Shown here: positions 1-6,110 of the stretch, in pieces
How positions within the stretch are numbered: position 1 is the stretch's first letter
Layout of the letters: every line of letters starts with the position of its first letter
Assembly (NCBI GenBank): GCA_017881145.1
Contig: JADGRG010000614.1
Location: 1 to 8,014 of the forward strand
Direction: 5' to 3'
Source of the DNA: Sandaracinaceae bacterium
GTDB lineage: Bacteria > Myxococcota_A > Polyangia > Polyangiales > JAFGIB01
Length of the DNA stretch: 8,014 bases
Translations under genes and position numbers: made by a program
The notes under the pieces: model-generated
The model's input: the letters and a program-made list of their open reading frames with translations, nothing else
The model's database searches: none
Told to the model about the DNA's origin: nothing

Positions 1-1
1 G

Positions 2-94
2 CTCGACACCTACAAGACGATCATGAACAAGAACACGGATCTCGTGCTCTCGACGGATTCCCCGCTGCTCAAGTACCTGCGCACCGAGAAGTAG
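2..94 (+). CDS. hflC: HflC / SPFH-family protein, C-terminal end only
   Basis: Only the last 30 codons and the TAG stop lie in the window; the frame is open to the left edge. The tail contains N-x-D-L-V-L-S-x-D-S followed by L-L-K-Y-L-R. This parallels the known C-terminus of HflC (N-x-D-V-M-V-x-S-P-D-S, then F-F-R-Y), a membrane-anchored SPFH protein that with HflK forms a periplasmic assembly modulating the FtsH protease. The match is by eye over a very short stretch, so another SPFH/band-7 protein is possible. If HflC is right, hflK should lie immediately upstream outside the window. The gene converges on dapF with 21 bp between the two stop codons. Confidence 0.55.
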   Translation, partial: LDTYKTIMNKNTDLVLSTDSPLLKYLRTEK

Positions 95-97
95 AGA

Positions 98-119
98 CGC
101 TGGATCAACGCTGGATCAA
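98..119. repeat. Perfect 11-bp tandem duplication over the dapF stop codon
   Basis: The 11-mer CGCTGGATCAA occurs twice head to tail (98-108 and 109-119). The second copy contains the dapF stop codon (116-118, read on the minus strand). It lies in the 21-bp gap between the convergent hflC-like and dapF genes. It looks like a small slippage duplication; no function is evident. Confidence 0.85.
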
Positions 120-955
120 CCCTCGATGGCGCCGTCGAACACGTGGCTGGCCGGCCCGGTCATCAGCACTCGTTGACCGGGCTCGCCGACCACGATCTGC
201 AGCGGTCCGCCCGGCAGCCGTACCTCGATGGAGCGTCCGCGTTGGGCACGTCCGGTCTCGACTGCGGCCACGGCGCAGGCGCAGGCGCCCGTGCCGCAGG
301 CCTGGGTGAAGCCAACGCCGCGCTCCCAGACGCGCAGATCGATGCTGTCCTCGGTGCGCATCCGCGCAAAGCCAATGTTCGCGCCGCGCTCGAAGCGAAT
401 GTGCTTTTCGAGCAGTGAGCCAAGCGTGTCGCTCGCCTCACCCAGCTCGTCGAAGGTGATGGCGTGGGGGTTGCCCATGGACACACAGCTCACGCGCACC
501 TTGCGCTGCGCGACGTCGAAGGGTTGGTCGAGCACTGGGCCCTCGGCGTCCACCGGGATCAAGCGCGGATCCAGCGTGGGCGCTCGCATCGAGACTTCCA
601 CGCGCGCCACGGCAGAGCCCGGGCCCTCCAGCTCGACGCTGCAGAGGTGAGGCCCAGCATCGGTCTCGACCGCGAACGAGGTGCCTGACACGCCGCTCGT
701 GCGCACCAGGTGCAGCGCCACGCAGCGGATGCCGTTGCCGCACATCTCGGGGCGCGAGCCGTCGGCGTTGATGACTCGCATGCGGGGCCGGCCTTGCACC
801 GTGTCCACCAAGAGCACGCCGTCGGCGCCGATGCCGAGGTGACGCTGACAGAGCTGCGGCGCGTACTTCTCGGCACGCGTCAACTCCGCGTAGCGCGCAT
901 CGACCACGATGAAATCGTTGCCGAGCCCTTCGTATTTGGAGAACGCCAGCGACAT
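116..955 (-). CDS. dapF: Diaminopimelate epimerase DapF
   Basis: This 279-residue cytoplasmic enzyme interconverts LL- and meso-2,6-diaminopimelate, giving the precursor for lysine and for peptidoglycan cross-links. Family landmarks are complete: G-N-D-F-I-V-V-D at residues 12-19, N-A-D-G-S at 63-67, and the first catalytic cysteine in M-C-G-N-G-I-R-C (Cys72). G-N-P-H follows at 161-164, E-R-G-V-G at 211-215, and the second catalytic cysteine in A-C-G-T-G-A (Cys220). Length is normal for the family. The frame stays open upstream to 1108, inside rpe, but homologous sequence begins at M-S-L-A-F-S-K, so the ATG at 955 is chosen. No clear Shine-Dalgarno precedes it. It lies 58 bp downstream of rpe on the same strand, probably co-transcribed. 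Identity is secure. Confidence 0.96.
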   Translation of the reverse strand: MSLAFSKYEGLGNDFIVVDARYAELTRAEKYAPQLCQRHLGIGADGVLLVDTVQGRPRMRVINADGSRPEMCGNGIRCVALHLVRTSGVSGTSFAVETDAGPHLCSVELEGPGSAVARVEVSMRAPTLDPRLIPVDAEGPVLDQPFDVAQRKVRVSCVSMGNPHAITFDELGEASDTLGSLLEKHIRFERGANIGFARMRTEDSIDLRVWERGVGFTQACGTGACACAVAAVETGRAQRGRSIEVRLPGGPLQIVVGEPGQRVLMTGPASHVFDGAIEG

Positions 956-1013
956 GGTTGGCAGGTCTACCACGGCCAGAGCCGCGCGCACATGCCGCCC
1001 GAGTGCGTCGCTG

Positions 1014-1727
1014 CTATCGGCAGTCTTCGCGGAGCGCACGAATGGCCGCCGCGTAGTCCTTCGTTCCGTAGACTGCGTTGCCTGCGACCAGCACATCGGC
1101 GCCGGCATCCACGACTTGACGCGCGATGCCGGTCTTCACGCCGCCATCGACCTCGAGGTCGATGCTGCGACCGGTCGCATCGAGCATGCGGCGCACCGCT
1201 TCGATCTTGGGCAACACGGCCGGGATGAAGCTTTGGCCTCCGAAGCCGGGGTTCACACTCATCACCACCACCAGATCGACCAGCTCGAGCACGTAGCGCA
1301 GCACGTCTTCTGGAGTGTGTGGGTTCAGCGCAACGCCGGCCTTCTTCCCGAGCGCACGGATCTGCTGCAGCGTCCGATGCAGGTGGATGCAAGCCTCGGC
1401 GTGCACCGTGATCATATCGGCGCCCGCCTTCGCGAACTCTTCCACGTAGCGCTCGGGCTCGACGATCATCAGGTGGACGTCGATCACCTTGGGCAGCGAA
1501 GCGGAGGCTGCTGCGTTTTGATCTACGACCTTGCGCACGGCTTGTACTACCAGCGGTCCGATGGTGATGTTCGGCACGAAGCGGCCGTCCATCACGTCTA
1601 CGTGAACCCACTCGGCACCCGCATCACAGACAGCGCGCACCTCGTCGCCCAAGCGCGCGAAGTCGGCGGAGAGAATGGATGGAGCGATGCGTGGTGGGCG
1701 ATTCGAGCGGGTCACGCCGGCAGTCAA
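1014..1727 (-). CDS. rpe: Ribulose-phosphate 3-epimerase Rpe
   Basis: This 237-residue TIM-barrel enzyme interconverts ribulose 5-phosphate and xylulose 5-phosphate in the pentose phosphate pathway. Visible motifs are A-P-S-I-L-S-A-D-F (15-23), H-V-D-V-M-D-G (metal/catalytic His42 and Asp44, with Asp47), D-V-H-L-M (His85) and N-P-H-T-P. Further on are M-S-V-N-P-G-F-G-G-Q (156-165), E-V-D-G-G (Asp194) and A-G-N-A-V-Y. The loop before D-V-H-L-M (about 68-80, Ala/Ser-rich) is roughly ten residues longer than in typical family members. The start is uncertain: the most upstream option is TTG at 1727, a GTG at 1715 would remove four residues, and neither has a convincing ribosome binding site. dapF follows at 58 bp. 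The pairing may simply be housekeeping. Confidence 0.95.
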   Translation of the reverse strand: MTAGVTRSNRPPRIAPSILSADFARLGDEVRAVCDAGAEWVHVDVMDGRFVPNITIGPLVVQAVRKVVDQNAAASASLPKVIDVHLMIVEPERYVEEFAKAGADMITVHAEACIHLHRTLQQIRALGKKAGVALNPHTPEDVLRYVLELVDLVVVMSVNPGFGGQSFIPAVLPKIEAVRRMLDATGRSIDLEVDGGVKTGIARQVVDAGADVLVAGNAVYGTKDYAAAIRALREDCR

Positions 1728-1823
1728 GCGCTGGACGTTGTCCGTGTCAACGCCGAATGCCTGGCGATCGCGTGACCGAATGGCTTTCGGCCGCGTGCAT
1801 GCGAGGTGCGTTGTAGAGATGCG

Positions 1824-1879
1824 CTAAACAGGAACGCCTGGATCGCGATGTGGAGCGCGGTCCAGGCGCCTCTGTTTAG
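1824..1879. repeat. Long intergenic inverted repeat / hairpin
   Basis: The outer arms CTAAACAG and CTGTTTAG pair perfectly. After a short internal mismatch (one G-U and two unpaired positions), CGCCTGGA pairs with TCCAGGCG. A G-U and CGCG/CGCG then continue the stem to an 8-nt loop (ATGTGGAG). That gives about 20 Watson-Crick pairs in 56 nt. There is no T-run on either side, so it is not a classical intrinsic terminator. It lies 96 bp upstream of the rpe start and just upstream of the candidate kinase promoter. It could be an RNA structure in the rpe leader, an operator-like palindrome, or one copy of a dispersed REP-like element. Which of these cannot be decided from one copy. Confidence 0.8.
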
Positions 1880-1904
1880 AGCCGTCTGCGCAGCGCCGGA
1901 TTGC

Positions 1905-1934
1905 TTGACTGCCACCCAGCGGCGTGGCCACAAT
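1905..1934 (+). promoter_or_regulatory. Candidate sigma70-like promoter for the kinase gene
   Basis: TTGACT (1905-1910, five of six to the -35 consensus) and CACAAT (1929-1934, four of six to the -10 consensus) are 18 bp apart. Transcription would start near 1941 and leave a leader of about 145 nt. Such matches arise by chance, and myxobacterial promoters are often divergent, so this is only a candidate. Confidence 0.3.
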
Positions 1935-2085
1935 CCAAGTTCGCGATCGCGCACACGGGCCGTCGCAGAGCCGGGGCGGGTTGGGTTGCCTGAGCTAGCC
2001 TTCCGTCCGTTCTCTGGACGTCCCGGCTGTTCGGTCCCCCGCATTTCGTGTGTCGTTTTGGGCTTCGGCCCTCCCCCGCGCTCGC

Positions 2086-3525
2086 ATGGCTGCTGATCAC
2101 AAGTACCGAGTCATCAAGCGCCTCGAAGCCGGCGGCATGGCCGAGGTCTACCTGGGCGAAGCGTCCAGCGTCGAAGGCTTCAAGAAGCGTGTTGCGATCA
2201 AGCGCGTGTTGCCGCACCTCGCGCAGAACGAAAACTTCATCCAGATGTTTCTGGACGAAGCGCGTCTCTCGGCGCGCCTGACTCACGCCAACATCGTCTC
2301 GGTCTTCGACATCAGCGCCAGGGAAGACACGTTCTTCCTGATCATGGAGTTCATCGACGGCGCGAACCTGAAGAAGATCCTGGAGACGCTTCACAAACGC
2401 GGCCAGCGCTTCCCGATCGCCGAAGCGATCTACATGTGCACCGAAGCCTGCCGCGGCCTCGCCTATGCACACGAGCTGCATGACGAGCACGGCAAGCCGC
2501 TCGGCATCGTGCATCGCGATATCTCGCCGCCGAACATCATGATCACGCGTCGCGGCGAGGTGAAGGTCGCCGACTTCGGCCTCGCCAAAGCCGGCACGCA
2601 GATCTCCCAGACCGACCCGGGCGTGGTGAAGGGCAAGTTCTCCTATCTCTCGCCGGAAGCAGCCAACGGCAAGGAAGTCGACGCACGCGCGGACATCTTC
2701 TCGCTCGGCATCGTGCTCTGGGAGATGTTGGCTGGTCGCCGGCTCTTTCTGGGCGAGACCGACTACGCGACGGTCAAGCTGATCCAACAAGCCAACATCC
2801 CGCGCCTGGCGCCGCTCAATCCGCAGGTCGACGAAGCCTTCGAGGAGATCTTACTGAAATCGCTCGCCCGCGACCCCGAACACCGCTATCAGCGCGCGCA
2901 GGAATTCGGCGACGCGCTCACCGGCTATCTCTTCTCGCACCAGCTCAAGGTCACCAACTACGACATCGCCAACCTCGTCAACGCTGCGATGGCCGAGGAT
3001 GTGGCGCCGACCAAGAACGAGGCCTCGCTCATCGATCGCTTGATCCAGGACGAGCTCGACGAAAGCATCGATCTGCGCAGCAAGAGCCAGCAGATGCCGC
3101 TGACGGCGTCCGAGGATCCCGGCGAGGCTGGCCTCGAAGATCTCGAAGATCCCGCCAGCTGGTTCAGCGACGGGACCGGCAAGCGCTTTTCGCTAGCGCC
3201 CCAGCCAGAAGCCGCAGCGCCGGCGTCCAAGAGCGGAGTCTCGGCGCAGCCTGCACGCGCCGGCTGGCGTGAATCAGGCGTGGCCCACGCACCCGTGCGC
3301 AACGAGTCGGCCACTGCGCAGCGCTCGGCGAGAGCCACCGACGACGACAGCGCCTCGCGCGGCACTCTCGAGCTCGACGACTCCGAGATCATCTCGCTGC
3401 GGCCGAGCTCGCTAGTGCCGCAGAGCATGCCCGTCGCCAAGCCCAAAGCCAACGCCGGCAAGTACGTGGTGATGGCGCTGCTGGCCGTGGTGGCGCTAGC
3501 GATCGCGTTGCTTGGCAGACGCTGA
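2086..3525 (+). CDS. Tail-anchored Ser/Thr protein kinase (PknB-like)
   Basis: This 479-residue protein has a kinase domain at about 7-285. Visible elements are a degenerate glycine loop (E-A-G-G-M-A-E-V-Y), V-A-I-K with Lys39, helix-C Glu58, and H-R-D-I-S-P-P-N with catalytic Asp145 and Asn150. D-F-G is at 163-165, S-P-E replaces A-P-E at 189-191, and D-A-R-A-D-I-F-S-L-G follows. The usual Lys two residues after the HRD Asp is Ser, as in many myxobacterial kinases, so catalytic activity is likely. Residues 300-458 form a low-complexity Ala/Ser/Glu/Asp-rich linker. A single hydrophobic segment (about 460-476) ending in Arg-Arg suggests a membrane tail with the kinase in the cytoplasm and no external sensor. 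ATG 2086 is preferred because homology begins there; GTG 2050 would add 12 residues. Neither has a clear ribosome binding site. Substrates are unknown. Confidence 0.93.
   Translation: MAADHKYRVIKRLEAGGMAEVYLGEASSVEGFKKRVAIKRVLPHLAQNENFIQMFLDEARLSARLTHANIVSVFDISAREDTFFLIMEFIDGANLKKILETLHKRGQRFPIAEAIYMCTEACRGLAYAHELHDEHGKPLGIVHRDISPPNIMITRRGEVKVADFGLAKAGTQISQTDPGVVKGKFSYLSPEAANGKEVDARADIFSLGIVLWEMLAGRRLFLGETDYATVKLIQQANIPRLAPLNPQVDEAFEEILLKSLARDPEHRYQRAQEFGDALTGYLFSHQLKVTNYDIANLVNAAMAEDVAPTKNEASLIDRLIQDELDESIDLRSKSQQMPLTASEDPGEAGLEDLEDPASWFSDGTGKRFSLAPQPEAAAPASKSGVSAQPARAGWRESGVAHAPVRNESATAQRSARATDDDSASRGTLELDDSEIISLRPSSLVPQSMPVAKPKANAGKYVVMALLAVVALAIALLGRR
3133..3150 (+). repeat. 9-bp tandem repeat in the kinase linker
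   Basis: CTCGAAGAT occurs twice in tandem, encoding Leu-Glu-Asp twice in the acidic part of the low-complexity linker. It is in frame and probably tolerated because the linker is unstructured. Confidence 0.8.
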
Positions 3526-3533
3526 CCTGCTGC

Positions 3534-4343
3534 TCACATGGCGGTGCCCGCGTCTGCGTCGCCTCCCAACACCTGATAGGTGATGCCGCCATCAGCGGCG
3601 GGCGTGCCGGTCAGTAAACGCAGCTGGTACTGGTACTGGGGCGCGTCGGACCAGCCTTTGCACACGAAGCCAAGGTCGACGTCGATGGTGCTCGGCCACG
3701 CGCCACTGCCCAGCTCGAGCCGCACCATCACCGGCGAGGTCGACTGGATGGTCTGCACGGCCCGCGAGCTCTGGCGCACCGTGCTCAGATAGGTGGAACC
3801 GTCGTAGTTCGTGGCATTCAGTTGGACCGAGATCACGATGGCGAAATGGTCCCAGCGCACCGTGGTGGAGCCGATGACCTCGGCATCGAAGACGGCTGCC
3901 GGCGGGCAGAGAAAAGGCGGCGCAACCGGATCGCAGGCGCCGTAGGGGCTACCGCATCCACCGTAGCCTGCGGTACCGCTACCACCGCCTGTGCCGGCCG
4001 GAAAGGGTAGCGGGTCGGAGATATAGGGCGTGCCCGCGAACCCGCCACTTCCAGCGTGCCCGCTTCCCGCCGTGCCACCCGTGCCGCCACTGCCGCCACT
4101 GCCGCCGCCGCCGGTCCCGGCAGGGATCGGACCGAGCGCGGTGGTGGTGCCGTGCACGACGCCGCACCCGCTCAGCGGTGCGATGGCGCTGGCCAGCAAC
4201 GCTGCGTTACGCGTGAGCTCCTTCACGCGATCGAAGACCCGCTGTCGGGGTCCGCCGCCTCGGGCCGAGGCTCTGGCTGGTTCGACCAACACTTCAGTCG
4301 AAGCTGGTCCACTCAACACTACGAGACTGCGTTTCTTGGTCAT
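3534..4343 (-). CDS. Putative secreted lipoprotein with Gly-rich linker
   Basis: This 269-residue protein belongs to no family I recognise. A hydrophobic run (about 48-58) leads into a lipobox L-S-G-C with Cys60, suggesting lipid attachment and export. Residues 72-127 are a Gly/Ser/Thr/Ala linker of the type common in myxobacterial surface lipoproteins. The C-terminal half (about 130-269) has cysteines at 130, 137, 146 and 228 that could form disulfides, and a beta-rich look. The ATG at 4343 has a good GGAG nine bases upstream, but it places about 47 residues before the hydrophobic run, which is long for a signal peptide. A GTG at 4226 (codon 40) would give a textbook lipoprotein signal (K-E-L-T-R-N, hydrophobic run, Cys at 21). 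The upstream radical SAM gene ends 15 bp away, indicating an operon. The stop lies 8 bp from the convergent kinase stop. Confidence 0.75.
   Translation of the reverse strand: MTKKRSLVVLSGPASTEVLVEPARASARGGGPRQRVFDRVKELTRNAALLASAIAPLSGCGVVHGTTTALGPIPAGTGGGGSGGSGGTGGTAGSGHAGSGGFAGTPYISDPLPFPAGTGGGSGTAGYGGCGSPYGACDPVAPPFLCPPAAVFDAEVIGSTTVRWDHFAIVISVQLNATNYDGSTYLSTVRQSSRAVQTIQSTSPVMVRLELGSGAWPSTIDVDLGFVCKGWSDAPQYQYQLRLLTGTPAADGGITYQVLGGDADAGTAM
4073..4111 (-). repeat. GC-rich 9-bp repeat tract encoding the Gly linker
   Basis: Read on the + strand, TGCCGCCAC occurs twice in tandem (4082-4099), followed by the variant TGCCGCCGC and further CCG triplets, with related units just before. It encodes Gly/Ser/Thr triplets of the lipoprotein linker. 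The unit is a multiple of three, so slippage would change linker length without shifting the frame. Confidence 0.7.
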
Positions 4344-4352
4344 GTCGGCTTG

Positions 4353-4356
4353 CTCC
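4353..4356 (-). promoter_or_regulatory. Ribosome binding site supporting the ATG at 4343
   Basis: GGAG on the minus strand, nine bases before the ATG at 4343, just inside the gap after the radical SAM stop. It supports the long form of the lipoprotein over the internal GTG at 4226, which has only a weak GGGT upstream. Confidence 0.5.
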
Positions 4357-4358
4357 GG

Positions 4359-5987
4359 TCACGAGAGTCCAGGTTGTTGAAGAGGCGTTGCCACAGGGTC
4401 GCCGAGCTCGCTGAGCGGCCGGCCACGTCCGAGCGCGCAGGTAACACGGCTCAATAGGTCGGCGGTCGCCTGGCCCAGGCGGATATCGCTGCGTTGCATG
4501 GCTAGCGAGAGCTGCGCTACCAGAGCTGCGTCGCGTGGCCCCGGCGGCGCGCTGCGCACGTGCTCGACAATCGCCGAGAGCGCTCCGATGCTGTCCGCGC
4601 TCAGCTCACGGGTCAGGGCGATGCCCTCTGCCTGCCAGCTGGAGCGGAAGCGCTGCGGATGGAAGTGCTTGCAGACCGCCAGGTCGAAGCGCATGCCCAT
4701 GATCTGCGTGGTCATGGCGTTGGACCCGAAGTTCCGCTCGCGAAAGATCGCCATCGCCAGACGAAACACCCGTTCGATCTGCGGGTCGTGCAGCTCGTAA
4801 TCCCAACGCAGGTAGTCGCCGCGCGCTCGACCCTCCGCCTGCATTCGCGCCAAGAGAGGCGTCCCCGCGTAGAGCTCGGCACGCCCGAAGTTCCAGGGAA
4901 AGTCGCTGGCGTGGCGCATGAAATCCAGGTTCACGGCCAAGCTTTCGAGCGTGGTGTCAGGGTCGAAGATCAGTAGGTTGAAGCAGGCGTAGAGTCCCAG
5001 CTCGCGCACCGTCTGGATGGCTTCGCGGTTCTGGCGCGGGCTCACCCAGCGCTGCAGAGTCTTGAGCCCTTGCTCGGAATCGGTCTCGATGCCCACGTAA
5101 ACTCGGATGGCGTTTAGTCGGTCCCGTAAGACGGTGAAGACCTCGTGGTCCACGTCCGTGGGGCGTGCTTTGACCACGGTCGCGAAACGGCCGATGCCAC
5201 GCCGTACCAGCGCATCGGCCAGCGCGTGAAAGCGCTCGAGGTTGCGGCGCTTGCCGGGCAGAAAGAAGTTGTCGTCGTGGAAGACGAAGATCTCGATGCC
5301 GCGCTCTCGTTGGAGTGCGACCATCTCGGCGGCCACGTCGTCGGGATCCCGCACCCGGTAACGCTTGCCGGGCGAGGCCTGCTCGTGCCAGGCCGCGATG
5401 CAGCAAAACGTGCACTTGGCGTAGCAGCCGCGCGAGCCCACCAGCGGTGCGATGCGATGCTCGAAGCAAGCCGCCGGCTCTCCGCGACGGTCAGGCCACG
5501 GTAGCTCGGCGAGCGAAGGCATGCTGGGCGCCGCCGTCAGTTGCACCTCTGCACCGCTCCGGATGGCGAGTCCGGCGATGGCGGAAAGCGCGCGCTGCCC
5601 TTCCAACGCCGAAACCAGCGCCAAAAGCGTGTGCTCCGCTTCCTGCCGCACCACGCTGTCGAGCTCCGGAAAGTCGTGCAGCAGCTCAGCGCAGGCAAAA
5701 GTTGCGAAGTGCCCACCCGCCGTGATGTGCCCGGCATAGCCGCGAGCCCGCAGCGCCACGGCGAGGGCCAGCGTATCGGTGGCCGTCCACTGAAAGGCCA
5801 ACGAAAGCCCCACCAGCAGCGGGGCCTCGCTGGCTTGCGTGATAGCGGAAAGCGCGGACTCGAACTCCTGCTCACCGCGATAGGGAACGATCCGCGTAGC
5901 GTAGCCCGCCTGCTCGAGCGAGCTCGACAGGTAGCGCAGCGAGAGATTCTCCTCGATCTCCGGACCCACCAACGCGATCCATGTCAT
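4359..5987 (-). CDS. Radical SAM protein with cobalamin-binding-like N-terminus
   Basis: This 542-residue protein has an N-terminal Rossmann-like region (about 1-130) resembling the B12-binding domain of BchE-type enzymes: N-L-S-L-R-Y-L near 14-20, G-L-S near 60 and A-G-G-H near 90-93. No D-x-H-x-x-G is present, so any cobalamin would be held without the usual lower histidine ligand. The radical SAM domain (about 178-400) has G-C-Y-A-K-C-T-F-C with Cys188, Cys192 and Cys195 for the 4Fe-4S cluster. H-D-D-N-F (237-241) and V-G-I-E-T (298-302) fit the barrel strands. A helical C-terminal region of unknown role follows (about 400-542). The ATG at 5987 is chosen: the open frame extends to 6140, but that part translates the tRNA-like relic. 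A weak GGGG lies five bases upstream. Substrate and reaction are unknown. The lipoprotein gene follows in the same operon. Confidence 0.9.
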   Translation of the reverse strand: MTWIALVGPEIEENLSLRYLSSSLEQAGYATRIVPYRGEQEFESALSAITQASEAPLLVGLSLAFQWTATDTLALAVALRARGYAGHITAGGHFATFACAELLHDFPELDSVVRQEAEHTLLALVSALEGQRALSAIAGLAIRSGAEVQLTAAPSMPSLAELPWPDRRGEPAACFEHRIAPLVGSRGCYAKCTFCCIAAWHEQASPGKRYRVRDPDDVAAEMVALQRERGIEIFVFHDDNFFLPGKRRNLERFHALADALVRRGIGRFATVVKARPTDVDHEVFTVLRDRLNAIRVYVGIETDSEQGLKTLQRWVSPRQNREAIQTVRELGLYACFNLLIFDPDTTLESLAVNLDFMRHASDFPWNFGRAELYAGTPLLARMQAEGRARGDYLRWDYELHDPQIERVFRLAMAIFRERNFGSNAMTTQIMGMRFDLAVCKHFHPQRFRSSWQAEGIALTRELSADSIGALSAIVEHVRSAPPGPRDAALVAQLSLAMQRSDIRLGQATADLLSRVTCALGRGRPLSELGDPVATPLQQPGLS

Positions 5988-6060
5988 GGCAACCCCGCTT
6001 GCAAGACCCGAAACCGCGTGCCCTGACCTGAGCCCGCCACCTGCGGCATTGGCCCAACCT

Positions 6061-6104
6061 GGCACATGCACCAAGCTCAGCGACCGTAAGTGCAGGGCAC
6101 ATGC
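6061..6104. repeat. Pair of 9-bp direct repeats upstream of radical SAM gene
   Basis: GGCACATGC occurs at 6061-6069 and 6096-6104, starts 35 bp apart. The second copy continues as GGCACATGCC, a near-palindrome. They lie about 75-115 bp upstream of the radical SAM start, a plausible place for regulator binding. Function is not shown. Confidence 0.5.
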
Positions 6105-6110
6105 CAAGTC

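Larger units (their letters stand above)
1728..2085. other. Divergent intergenic region, rpe / protein kinase
   Basis: About 358 bp without a credible gene separate the divergently transcribed rpe and the kinase gene, so both promoters should lie here. It contains a long hairpin (1824-1879) and one plausible sigma70-like promoter toward the kinase (1905-1934). Toward rpe a TTGACA occurs on the minus strand close to the start, but with no matching -10 element. Frames open across this stretch on either strand run through the hairpin and have low-complexity, Arg-rich translations with no recognisable domain. Confidence 0.7.

Noticed and set aside
956..1108. Upstream extension of dapF by 51 codons
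   Set aside because: It overlaps the 3' end of rpe and its translation has no DapF similarity; the family N-terminus begins at the ATG at 955.
909..1775. Plus-strand open frame of 288 codons
   Set aside because: It lies antisense to rpe and dapF, both secure genes; its His/Asp-rich translation is typical of the opposite strand of GC-rich coding DNA.
1724..2044. Minus-strand open frame of 106 codons upstream of rpe, its TGA overlapping the rpe TTG
   Set aside because: It runs through the long hairpin and has an Arg-rich, low-complexity translation with no recognisable domain. The overlap with rpe is probably chance in GC-rich DNA.
1876..2790. Minus-strand open frame of 304 codons
   Set aside because: It is antisense to the kinase domain; the composition fits a mirror of coding sequence and no motif is seen.
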